From NCBI GenBank assembly GCA_937920235.1, contig CALGUK010000018.1, positions 1 through 21,872 on the forward strand: a stretch of 21,872 nt of DNA. The letters are read 5' to 3'. The notes beneath the pieces were generated by a model. It had not been told where the DNA came from. It did not search any database and saw only the letters and a list, made by a program, of their open reading frames with translations. Below, one piece after another: positions 1 through 6,359 of the stretch (positions are counted from its first letter, which is position 1; each line of letters opens with the position of its first letter). The stretch is from an uncultured Clostridia bacterium. GTDB lineage: Bacteria > Bacillota > Clostridia > Oscillospirales > Acutalibacteraceae. Position numbers and translations under genes: made by a program.

Positions 1-1313
1 TCCTGTTCGGTTTCACATTCATTTTGTGAGAGAATATTCTGCATTTTGAATTTCAGCTCTTTAAGCTCAAATTCATAGTGACCAACCTCACATTTTGCCG
101 CATTATATTTCTGCTTCATAACCTTGGGAGTGAGCTTCAGTTTTTTCTTTGCCTCTTTGAGCTTTTCTTCGGTAGTCTTAATATCTTCCTGCAGCTTGTG
201 GAAGTACACATAAAACTCATCTGAATCACGGACTTCATTCATAGCCTGATGCTTCATATTGTTAATGCTCTTTCTTTCACATTCAAGGATAATCATACCG
301 ACACGGATGCCTTCAAGAGCATCTGCGAGTGCAGGTATTAGTAGCTTTGCCGCAGTGATAACAAGCTCTGTAAGTGCCTCAACAGTTTTACGAAGACTGA
401 TAATCAGGCTGTTATCTCTACGTATAAGAATGTTGATTCTCATTCTCTGTGTAATTTTGCCTTTCTTCTTCATTTTCTTGCTTGATACACCCTCATGAAT
501 TGTCGGTTGCAGAAGTATTCCTCTTGCCGCAAAGCTGCGGTGGTCAATAGGCTCAATGTTCTTTTCTTCTAAATCTCTGTTTACAATATCGGCCCACAGC
601 TTTCTCCATTCACACAACTGCTCGTCACTGTTCCAACGCTCATTTATGGGATTCTGTCTGCCGTATTTTGTGCTTTTCGAGTATTTGTTTGCTCTCTCAT
701 AACCCTCAGCCTTAGACGGTGGCAGATATACTTTTTTACCGTTAACATAATACTGATACTGCTTTTCCCAACCATCTTTTTTGGCAGATAAAAATTCAGA
801 GGCGGTAAAGCCTTGTTCCTTACCGTCTCTGATACACAAATATTCTTTTTCGGTTTTTCTCTGCCAAGTGCCGTCAGGGTTTAACGGTCTGACAGTTGCC
901 ATAATATGAGCGTGAGGATTACCTTCGCCTGTATCGTGAATGCATACATCAACACACATACCGTCATCAATAAGAGCCTTTGCAAATTCTTCTGCCTCTG
1001 CAATCTGCCTTTCACGGCTGATTTCAACGGGCAGAGCAACAATAAATTCTCTTGCCAAACGGCTGTCCCTTGTTTTCTCTGTTTCTTCAACTGCGTTCCA
1101 CAGCTTACTTCTGTTGTACCATTCAGGCGGAGCGTGTGACGGGAGAAAGATTCTCTCATAGACAAGACCACCTTTTCGGGTGTAATCGTGTTTTACGCCG
1201 TCATACTCGTTAGTGATTTCACTGCAGCTCATATATGCACTTGCGGCTACGGCTGAGCGACCTACACCACGGGTTATGACTTTGGCTTCAAGGTGATAAA
1301 TTGCGGGTATCAC
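1..1313 (-). CDS. MobA/MobL family (MOBQ) relaxase, C-terminus cut by window edge
   Basis: The minus strand is open without a stop from 1313 to the left edge (437 codons visible). Such relaxases nick one strand at oriT, stay covalently attached through a Tyr, and lead the DNA into the recipient. Seen: the family N-terminus (IYHLEAKVITRG, then RSAVAASAYMSC; Tyr27 is the likely nucleophile) and the metal-binding three-His motif HDTGEGNPHAHI (His126, His134, His136). The region beyond about residue 330 is Lys/Glu-rich and probably coiled coil. The start is uncertain: GTG at 1313 lies only 1 nt after the ribosome binding site AAAGGA, and the usual M-A-I-Y-H start reads P-A-I-Y-H here, so the normal ATG seems lost. 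The matching oriT lies about 2.2 kb away at 3490-3545. The family call is firm; the exact start is not. Confidence 0.93.
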   Translation of the reverse strand, partial: MIPAIYHLEAKVITRGVGRSAVAASAYMSCSEITNEYDGVKHDYTRKGGLVYERIFLPSHAPPEWYNRSKLWNAVEETEKTRDSRLAREFIVALPVEISRERQIAEAEEFAKALIDDGMCVDVCIHDTGEGNPHAHIMATVRPLNPDGTWQRKTEKEYLCIRDGKEQGFTASEFLSAKKDGWEKQYQYYVNGKKVYLPPSKAEGYERANKYSKSTKYGRQNPINERWNSDEQLCEWRKLWADIVNRDLEEKNIEPIDHRSFAARGILLQPTIHEGVSSKKMKKKGKITQRMRINILIRRDNSLIISLRKTVEALTELVITAAKLLIPALADALEGIRVGMIILECERKSINNMKHQAMNEVRDSDEFYVYFHKLQEDIKTTEEKLKEAKKKLKLTPKVMKQKYNAAKCEVGHYEFELKELKFKMQNILSQNECETEQ

Positions 1314-1340
1314 GTCCTTTCGTAAGTTTTATATAATATA

Positions 1341-1370
1341 TTGTTTTTGTTGGTTTGATTGTGTTATAAT
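1341..1370 (+). promoter_or_regulatory. Sigma-70-type promoter of the S66 peptidase gene
   Basis: A -35 TTGTTT (1341-1346) and a consensus -10 TATAAT (1365-1370) are separated by 18 nt. A 12-bp perfect palindrome, GCTATATATAGC (1379-1390), lies about where transcription would start and could be an operator. The ribosome binding site AAGGAGG precedes the ATG at 1420 by 8 nt. Confidence 0.6.
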
Positions 1371-1419
1371 TATCAAAAGCTATATATAGCGAAGAAACCT
1401 TTACAAGGAGGTAAATCGT

Positions 1420-2352
1420 ATGATTGCAAATAAACTGCAACCCGGTGACGAAATTCGTGTAGTCGCACCATCAAGAAGTCAAGCTATAATTTGGGAGAAA
1501 ACGCACCATCATGCGATGAACTTCTGGAAGAACTCAGGATTCAATCTGACATTTTCAAAAAACTGTCGTGAGCTTGATAGATATCAATCTTCAAGTATTG
1601 CATCTCGTGTTGAAGATTTACATGAAGCGTTTCGAGACCCAAATGTCAAAATGATTATTAGTAGCGTAGGTGGATTTAACGCTAATCAGCTTCTTCCGTA
1701 TCTTGACTACGATTTGATTGCCCAAAACCCTAAAATTCTTTGTGGATATTCAGACATTACAATCTTGGAAAATGCCATTTATGCCAAAACCGGTCTTGTA
1801 ACATATAGCGGTCCGCACTACTGCACTTTCGGATTTGACGGTGAGCCCGAATACACACGAAAAGTGTTTTTTGATTGTTTAGCAAAAGACGAGCCACTCC
1901 GTATTACTCCTTCAAAAACTGCAAAAAAATATACTGTTCTTCAAGAAGGTATGTGTGAGGGAGCTGTTATTGGAGGCAACCTTTGTACAATTAATTTATT
2001 GCAAGGCACACCGTATATGCCTAATATTCGCGATAAAGTGTTGTTTGTTGAAGATGATAATATCATGGGTGAATATTTCAGTTGCGAATTTGAACGTAAC
2101 TTGCAGTCGTTGCTGCAGATTGAAGGTGCAGATACCGTAAGAGGTATCGTATTCGGGCGCTTTGAAGAAAGTTGTGGCATGACATTGGAACGAATTACGG
2201 ATATTATCCGAGATAAAGTATCAACTAATATCCCCGTGATTTCCGGTGTTGATTTCGGACATATCTTCCCAATTATCACTTTCCCGATTGGTGGAAATGT
2301 GCGTATAAAAGCAAGCAAAGATGATATAGAAATTGTCTTCAATTCACATTAA
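1420..2352 (+). CDS. S66-family LD-carboxypeptidase / microcin C7 immunity (MccF)-like peptidase
   Basis: 310 aa, normal length for serine peptidase family S66, which includes LD-carboxypeptidase LdcA (murein tetrapeptide recycling) and MccF (cleaves microcin C7 and related peptidyl-nucleotides, giving self-immunity). Seen: an N-terminal LQPGDEIRVVAPS segment; the nucleophile elbow GYSDIT with Ser111; VEDDN with Glu211; and SGVDFGH with His281. These fit the family Ser-Glu-His triad. There is no signal peptide, so it is cytoplasmic. A consensus promoter and strong ribosome binding site lie upstream. It runs opposite to the relaxase and sits between the relaxase and its oriT, so it looks like cargo. 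Which branch it belongs to (murein recycling or antibiotic immunity) cannot be told from sequence alone. Confidence 0.9.
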   Translation: MIANKLQPGDEIRVVAPSRSQAIIWEKTHHHAMNFWKNSGFNLTFSKNCRELDRYQSSSIASRVEDLHEAFRDPNVKMIISSVGGFNANQLLPYLDYDLIAQNPKILCGYSDITILENAIYAKTGLVTYSGPHYCTFGFDGEPEYTRKVFFDCLAKDEPLRITPSKTAKKYTVLQEGMCEGAVIGGNLCTINLLQGTPYMPNIRDKVLFVEDDNIMGEYFSCEFERNLQSLLQIEGADTVRGIVFGRFEESCGMTLERITDIIRDKVSTNIPVISGVDFGHIFPIITFPIGGNVRIKASKDDIEIVFNSH

Positions 2353-2377
2353 AATAGGGCATGATTAACCGATTGGA

Positions 2378-3472
2378 GTGATAAAAATTAATATTATTGA
2401 TATGACTACAGAAGGTTTATCTTCAGAAGAAATAATAGAATTTCGCAAAATGTTAAGCCAACAAATTAAAAATGCAAGAGAAAACTCAAGACATAAAGAG
2501 TGTTTATTATGCGGTAAAGTTGGAGGGTTCTGTAAATCACATGCCATTCCTGAATTTTGTTTGGATAATATTGCATGGAACGGAAAAGTTAATTCTATTA
2601 ATACTTTAATTGATACGGAAATACTTACCAAAGATTCCGGTGTGAGCAATGCAGGAGTATTTCATATTATCTGCAGACCTTGTGATGGCTCTGTTTTTCA
2701 AAACTATGAAAATGAATCAGCATATAATGCAGAATTATCAAACACAACCTTAAATCAGATAGCATTAAAAAATTCTTTGAGAGACATTTATAAACATGAA
2801 ATGGAAGTAGAAATGTTTGAAGCTTCAAAGGCTTTGATAAAAGAGAGAAATCCTTTTTTGTCTTTTTTTGCAAGTATCTTTTTTAATGCTCAAATAAAAG
2901 CAAGAAAAACAGATATTGAAGAGTGTTATAGCGTTTTCTACAAAGCAAAAGAATATCTATCATCACAAAACAATTGGATACGATTGGTCTCTTACGATAA
3001 ATTAGAATTTACTACACCAATTGCTTATCAAGGAATGGTTGCTTTAATTACAGGTGTAAATGGCGAAGTTATTAATGATATCTATAATCCTAAAAAAAGT
3101 TATAATATAGAGTATTTGCATTTAGCAATCTTTCCTTTGAAAGATTCAACAGCCATAATAATGTTTTTAGACTCTGAAAGTGAACGATATTCGCAATTTG
3201 AGAATTATATAAAAAATGCTACTCAAGAAAATAGACTTGAAATCATTAATCGAATTATCTTTTTTTACACGGAAGATTATTACCTGTCTAAAAATCTAGG
3301 CACAGAAGTAACACGTTGCTTAGAAGAATCAGCAAAGACATTACAAGATATATCCACAACTACACCAATGCGAACTCTAAAAAATGCAGTTAAAGATTTT
3401 GATTTAAGAAGAGATATTTGCATACCTAATCTGCTATCTAAAGAATATGCGGTCACAGTTGAGGATCAATAA
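2378..3472 (+). CDS. Hypothetical protein with HNH-like / treble-clef zinc site
   Basis: I do not recognise a named family. About 364 aa. Near the N-terminus there is Cys42-x2-Cys45, then Cys52 and His55 in FCKSHAIPEF, then Cys99-x2-Cys102. This spacing resembles HNH or treble-clef zinc sites (C-x2-C, SH-x-IP, C-x2-C), but no clear catalytic His-Asn pair follows. The remaining ~250 residues are mixed alpha/beta without recognisable motifs. The start is ambiguous: GTG 2378 overlaps the only Shine-Dalgarno (GGAG 2375-2378), ATT at 2387 has ideal 8-nt spacing, and the first ATG (2402) has none nearby. It follows the S66 peptidase by 25 nt on the same strand and probably shares its promoter. It is clearly more AT-rich than the transfer genes around it, which fits acquisition as cargo. 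Confidence 0.75.
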   Translation: MIKINIIDMTTEGLSSEEIIEFRKMLSQQIKNARENSRHKECLLCGKVGGFCKSHAIPEFCLDNIAWNGKVNSINTLIDTEILTKDSGVSNAGVFHIICRPCDGSVFQNYENESAYNAELSNTTLNQIALKNSLRDIYKHEMEVEMFEASKALIKERNPFLSFFASIFFNAQIKARKTDIEECYSVFYKAKEYLSSQNNWIRLVSYDKLEFTTPIAYQGMVALITGVNGEVINDIYNPKKSYNIEYLHLAIFPLKDSTAIIMFLDSESERYSQFENYIKNATQENRLEIINRIIFFYTEDYYLSKNLGTEVTRCLEESAKTLQDISTTTPMRTLKNAVKDFDLRRDICIPNLLSKEYAVTVEDQ

Positions 3473-3488
3473 TGATTTTTCGTATATA

Positions 3489-3545
3489 CCCTCGGAGAGC
3501 GCACTGCACCGCCTTTACGGTGGTGAGTAAGTGCGCCCTTAAGGG
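3489..3545 (+). other. oriT with MOBQ nic core (TAAGTGCGCCCT)
   Basis: The plus strand carries TAAGTGCGCCCTTA at 3528-3541, the nic-region core shared by MOBQ-type origins (RSF1010/R1162, pSC101, pIP501, pSK41). By analogy the nick falls between G3535 and C3536. Just upstream is the expected hairpin: CACCGCC (3507-3513), loop TTTAC, GGTGGTG (3519-3525), with one G-T pair. An outer pair, GCGCAC (3499-3504) with GTGCGC (3531-3536), encloses it, and CCCTTAAGGG (3536-3545) is palindromic. A MobA/MobL relaxase in the same window supports this. The nick position is by analogy, not shown. Confidence 0.82.
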
Positions 3546-3559
3546 ACATATATCAGCCT

Positions 3560-3757
3560 TTAATTCAGCTTTCCTCGTAAATACCCCTCAATATCAGTAA
3601 AATCCATTGTCTTGATTTCAGGTAAAAGCTTCTCCAAAATCGCACCTTCCACAATAAGTCTGTGGTTTCGCTCTGAGCGTTCCTTTTTACGGTTGCGGTT
3701 TTCTGCCTGTTCAAGTCTGTGTTTGGCTTGTATCAGTTTTTTCTCGTTATAGGTCAT
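3560..3757 (-). CDS. DUF3847 small mobilization-associated protein
   Basis: 65 aa, very basic and charged. It has an N-terminal helical/coiled-coil stretch (KKLIQAKHRLEQAENRNRKKERSERNHRLI) followed by the family-typical VEGAILEKLLPE and a short C-terminal segment. DUF3847 proteins are commonly found directly before MobA/MobL relaxases in Firmicutes; a role as a relaxosome accessory (MobC-like) is inferred, not proven. The start chosen is the ATG at 3757, because GGAGGTGAT precedes it by 4 nt; an upstream TTG lies inside that ribosome binding site. It is the third gene of the ParM-ParR-DUF3847 minus-strand set and ends 15 nt from the oriT, as expected for an oriT-proximal mobilization gene. 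Confidence 0.78.
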   Translation of the reverse strand: MTYNEKKLIQAKHRLEQAENRNRKKERSERNHRLIVEGAILEKLLPEIKTMDFTDIEGYLRGKLN

Positions 3758-3776
3758 AAATATCACCTCCAATCAT

Positions 3777-3801
3777 TGAGCCACAATGGCTCATATTTTT
3801 T
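3777..3801 (+). terminator. Rho-independent terminator, plus strand
   Basis: TGAGCCA (3777-3783), loop CAA, TGGCTCA (3787-3793), followed by TATTTTTTT. It would stop plus-strand transcription from the S66/HNH-like genes before it runs antisense through parR-parM. A second hairpin with the same arm, TGAGCCAAAA (3817-3826)/TTTTGGCTCA (3834-3843), overlaps the parR stop codon but has no T-tail. Confidence 0.6.
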
Positions 3802-3840
3802 TGCCTTTTACCGTTTTGAGCCAAAAAGTAGGGTTTTGGC

Positions 3841-4170
3841 TCACATAAAGTTTTCAAGAAACGATACCGCCTCTGCATTGTTTTTCAGCTTCTCTTCCTC
3901 TGTCAGTTCTGTATCAACCGTCTGTGCTTTTGGCTGTGCCGAAGAAACAAAAGAAACATCCTGCAATTCTTCTCTGAGAACTGCACGGATATCTTCAAGT
4001 GTAAAATCTCTCGGGTTATTCTGAAACCTAATCTTTTCAATAACTGCCTCAACGATAAATTTGTTGCGGGATTGCTTACTGCTCTGTGCCAAGGCTTCTA
4101 AAAAGTCGTTGGCATTTTTCTCGTCAGGGTTATCAAGATTAAATCTCACATTAAGTCTGCGGCTGTTCAT
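3841..4170 (-). CDS. parR: ParR-like centromere-binding partition protein (ribbon-helix-helix)
   Basis: 109 aa. ParR proteins bind the plasmid centromere as ribbon-helix-helix dimers and cap ParM filaments, so that growing filaments push sister plasmids apart. Seen: a short beta-like stretch RRLNVRFNL followed by two predicted helices ending in QSRNKFIVEAVIEKI, typical of RHH proteins, then an acidic, low-complexity C-terminal tail that would contact ParM. The ATG overlaps the parM stop as ATGA (4 nt), a sign of translational coupling, and gene order parM-parR is canonical. RHH sequence conservation is low, so the call rests on fold pattern plus position. Confidence 0.75.
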   Translation of the reverse strand: MNSRRLNVRFNLDNPDEKNANDFLEALAQSSKQSRNKFIVEAVIEKIRFQNNPRDFTLEDIRAVLREELQDVSFVSSAQPKAQTVDTELTEEEKLKNNAEAVSFLENFM

Positions 4171-5087
4171 ATCCTACCCATACTCATCATAGTTTCGGCA
4201 AGGTACTCATAACCCTTTGCCGCCGCACAGATGTCATCAACAAAACGCACACGGTCTGCCTTGTACTTATAGAAATTCTTTACAAGGCAACCGCCACCGC
4301 CGGTAATATACAGAAGCATTGTATTTTCATCGTAGCCGTGGTCACGAAGTCTGTGGAAAATTTCAGCTACATATTTCTGCACCTCTGCCTTGATAATCTT
4401 CATATCTGCCTGAACAATGTTTGCCGTACCCTCGCAGAGTACCTCATCAATGATATGCTCATTGATTTCTCTCTGTGTTTTTCTGAGGAAGGCTTCACGA
4501 ATATCAACAGTACAGAAATGTGTGCCGAACTTTTCCGTGTACATTCTTTCTGATTGCGGTCTGCCGTTAATGACGTAGAGCACATTCATAGTGCCGTTGC
4601 CAATGTCAGCCACAAGGTTTACACCGTCCATTTTAGTTGCAAACTGCGAAACCGCCGCATAACCCTGTGGATAGATGCTTGCACCTGCGATTTTTATTTT
4701 GTACTCGGTATGCTGCCAAGTGAAAGTTACTTCCTCATTCTTGGTAAGATAAGCTTTGAAGCTTTCTTTCTGACCTGCCGTCCAAGTAAGGGGCAGACCT
4801 GCCGCAATGTGAACTGTGGCTTCTGTTAAGTTTTCGCCACTTAACTCCTTTGCAATTGCCACAAGAGTGAGGGCATAATAATCCTCGTCTTTGATTTTGT
4901 CGGGAAGAAACTCCTTGTGTCCTTCACCGATAAGATAGAACTTGCCACCGTAAACGAGCATATCCTTTGTGAACAGCGGTTCTGAATCATAAGCCGTGAT
5001 GCCTGTTCTGAAACAGTGGTTAGCAGTTTTGATGTTGCCGTATCCATGGTCAACACCGATGATGATTACATCATTAAATTTTTTCAT
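4167..5087 (-). CDS. parM: ParM/StbA-family actin-like partition ATPase
   Basis: 306 aa, usual length for ParM/Alp actin-like proteins, which polymerise with ATP into filaments that segregate low-copy plasmids and elements. Seen: phosphate-1 motif IIGVDHGYGNIKTA near the N-terminus, phosphate-2-type motif LVADIGNGTMNVL in the middle, and the adenosine-type ITGGGGCLVKNF near residue 260, in that order. Start chosen at ATG 5087 (MKKFNDV), because GGAGGA lies 8 nt upstream; an in-frame ATG five codons earlier overlaps that ribosome binding site. It is first in the parM-parR-DUF3847 minus-strand unit, with a leader holding repeats and a terminator-like hairpin. Its presence implies an extrachromosomal or low-copy stage for this element. 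Confidence 0.92.
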   Translation of the reverse strand: MKKFNDVIIIGVDHGYGNIKTANHCFRTGITAYDSEPLFTKDMLVYGGKFYLIGEGHKEFLPDKIKDEDYYALTLVAIAKELSGENLTEATVHIAAGLPLTWTAGQKESFKAYLTKNEEVTFTWQHTEYKIKIAGASIYPQGYAAVSQFATKMDGVNLVADIGNGTMNVLYVINGRPQSERMYTEKFGTHFCTVDIREAFLRKTQREINEHIIDEVLCEGTANIVQADMKIIKAEVQKYVAEIFHRLRDHGYDENTMLLYITGGGGCLVKNFYKYKADRVRFVDDICAAAKGYEYLAETMMSMGRI

Positions 5088-5137
5088 TTTGTTTTCCTCC
5101 ATAAGTTAAAATTTTGTTTGATAATAAATTTGGACAT

Positions 5138-5161
5138 AAAAAAAGCACCCTCTACGGGTGC
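5138..5161 (-). terminator. Terminator / possible attenuator in the parM leader
   Basis: On the minus strand GCACCC, loop GTAGA, GGGTGC is followed by seven T. It ends about 50 nt before the parM start codon, so a transcript starting farther upstream would have to read through it to express parMR. It could be an attenuator or the end of a small leader RNA. Confidence 0.65.
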
Positions 5162-5241
5162 GGTGGAAAATAGGTCTGTCGCGGATATTGAAAATAAACA
5201 CTTCCTTTCTTAAAATATTTTTTGTATGTAAAGTTGGTGGG

Positions 5242-5256
5242 TGACAAACTTTGTCA
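5242..5256. promoter_or_regulatory. Perfect 15-bp dyad TGACAAACTTTGTCA
   Basis: TGACAAA-C-TTTGTCA is a perfect inverted repeat in the parM leader, between the CCAAGT repeat cluster and the terminator-like hairpin. It has the form of a dimeric regulator site; the binding protein is unknown. Confidence 0.4.
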
Positions 5257-5280
5257 TCTACTAGAATTACCTTATATAAA

Positions 5281-5356
5281 AGTTCCCAAGTTCCCAAAAT
5301 GAGGACTTGGAGAAAATGATAGTAAACGCTCCAAGTGATACCGAGTATCACTTGGG
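5281..5356. repeat. CCAAGT repeat cluster, candidate partition centromere (parC)
   Basis: Four CCAAGT/ACTTGG hexamers lie within 70 bp upstream of parM: 5286-5291 (+), 5305-5310 (-), 5331-5336 (+) and 5350-5355 (-). Two direct copies of AGTTCCCA abut at 5281-5296. The last two hexamers belong to a perfect 10-bp inverted repeat CCAAGTGATA (5331-5340)/TATCACTTGG (5346-5355) with a 5-nt spacer. Partition systems of the ParMR type place repeated ParR sites just upstream of parM, so this is the natural centromere candidate. Confidence 0.5.
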
Positions 5357-5405
5357 CAAAAATCTAACGCAGTATTTATATACCGGAATTTAGGTTTTTG
5401 GGTAT

Positions 5406-5440
5406 AAAAAAACACCTGATACTTTTGGGGTAACAGGTGT
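5406..5440 (-). terminator. Terminator facing minus strand, no obvious minus-strand gene upstream
   Basis: ACACCTG (5412-5418) and CAGGTGT (5434-5440) pair, with an inner TAC/GTA pair, and the minus-strand product ends in six T. It would stop minus-strand (antisense) transcription out of the 5520-6032 gene before it enters the parMR control region. Confidence 0.55.
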
Positions 5441-5451
5441 ATGTATTAAGG

Positions 5452-5480
5452 TTGATTTGTTTGACATAAAATGGTATAAT
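5452..5480 (+). promoter_or_regulatory. Sigma-70-type promoter
   Basis: A -35 TTGATT (5452-5457), 17-nt spacer and consensus -10 TATAAT (5475-5480), about 40 nt ahead of the ATG at 5520. A TTGACA at 5461-5466 is only 8 nt from the same -10 and is not a workable -35 for it. Confidence 0.6.
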
Positions 5481-5519
5481 TGTTTTAGTAAACTTACAGG
5501 AAAGAGGATATATTGCAAA

Positions 5520-6032
5520 ATGGAAAATTTAACACAACAATTATTTTATTCTAGTGGAATTGTATCAGGTTTGATTGCAGGAATAATCGCTGCAATAGTA
5601 CAGGTTTTGATTTCTCTTTTTGACCACAAATTTACAACAAAAACTAAAAAAGCGGAGCAAACTTATGCGGCTATTGAATGGCAAAGAAATGCAATTGAGG
5701 AAATGATAAGAGAAGTTAGTGACATAAGAGTTCCCTCGGTTACGGAAACGAATGAAGATATTATTGAAAATGCATATCATCTAATAATTGCAGATTTCGA
5801 AAGAGCTAAACCATTATTATACGAGAAAAATAAAACCGTTACAATCAGAGCTTTTTTTGACACTCTTAAATATCGATATGAGCAGATGCAAAAAATTAAA
5901 TTAGGAGCCGAAAAAGATTTAACACTTGAGAAGTCAAAAGGAGTTCTTATAGGCGAGATTAACGAGTGTAAAAAAAGACTATTAAATGTGTTGCAAGACA
6001 AAGAAAAAGAGATAATGTCAAAAATGATATAG
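5520..6032 (+). CDS. Small membrane-anchored coiled-coil protein, unknown function
   Basis: 170 aa from ATG 5520. Not recognised. Residues about 12-34 form one hydrophobic membrane segment (SGIVSGLIAGIIAAIVQVLISLF), followed by the basic DHKFTTKTKK stretch, which would keep the rest in the cytoplasm, and then a mostly helical, charged domain of about 130 residues. The reading frame extends upstream to 5457, but that part overlaps the -10 region of the promoter, so the internal ATG is preferred; its ribosome binding site (AGAGG, 13 nt away) is weak. It has its own promoter and terminator, so it is a stand-alone gene. Membrane helix plus coiled coil recalls small anti-phage or entry-exclusion proteins, but nothing in the sequence decides this. 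Confidence 0.7.
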   Translation: MENLTQQLFYSSGIVSGLIAGIIAAIVQVLISLFDHKFTTKTKKAEQTYAAIEWQRNAIEEMIREVSDIRVPSVTETNEDIIENAYHLIIADFERAKPLLYEKNKTVTIRAFFDTLKYRYEQMQKIKLGAEKDLTLEKSKGVLIGEINECKKRLLNVLQDKEKEIMSKMI

Positions 6033-6051
6033 CATACATATATCATATTCA

Positions 6052-6078
6052 ACTGCTCTCCCCGTGAGAGCAGTTTTT
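6052..6078 (+). terminator. Rho-independent terminator
   Basis: A perfect 10-bp stem AACTGCTCTC (6052-6061)/GAGAGCAGTT (6066-6075) with loop CCGT, followed by TTTTTCTTT. It closes the small membrane-protein gene. Confidence 0.88.
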
Positions 6079-6359
6079 CTTTGTCTATCGCTAAAGTCCG
6101 TTTTATGGGACTCTGAAATTTGTATAATACAAACAGGTATGATACAATTATTCTGACATCGGATTGGTGTGATTTTCACCTCCCTCTATATAATTAATAG
6201 GGAACTTTTGCAAAATCACCCATTATAGAGTAACAAGTTAAAATTAAAATCCGTAACAAAAAAACAGTAATTTTGTGAAAATACAGTTTTTGACACTTTT
6301 CACCCGAAAAAGATAGTAAAACAACCTCAATAATTCAAAAAAGGAGATGAAAAAGCACT
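6079..6359 (+). promoter_or_regulatory. AT-rich control region with dyads and promoter of the DUF6076/sigma pair
   Basis: No gene fits here. It holds a perfect 15-bp dyad TTTGTATAATACAAA (6119-6133) that contains a TATAAT hexamer; an inverted pair TGATTTT (6169-6175)/AAAATCA that encloses a CTCTATA/TATAGAG pair; two direct TTTTCACC copies; and a promoter with -35 TTGACA (6290-6295), 16-nt spacer and -10 GATAGT (6312-6317). The ribosome binding site AAGGAG is 13 nt before the ATG at 6360. The many dyads could also mark a replication or regulatory site. Confidence 0.5.

Noticed and set aside
881..1171. Minus-strand open frame inside the relaxase gene
   Set aside because: It is an alternative frame of the relaxase, which carries the recognisable HDTGEGNPHAHI motif in the other frame.
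1941..2342. 133-codon minus-strand open frame opposite the S66 peptidase
   Set aside because: Antisense shadow; the plus-strand frame has the family motifs and a promoter.
5106..5351. Minus-strand open frame of 81 codons in the parM leader
   Set aside because: It spans the CCAAGT repeats, the 15-bp dyad and the terminator hairpin, has no good ribosome binding site, and its composition is not protein-like.
5461..5480. TTGACA followed closely by TATAAT
   Set aside because: Only 8 nt apart, so not a promoter pair; TTGATT at 5452 with a 17-nt spacer was used instead.
6079..6359. Replication origin
   Set aside because: Several dyads in AT-rich sequence, but no iterons and no replication initiator gene in the window, so the claim is not supported.
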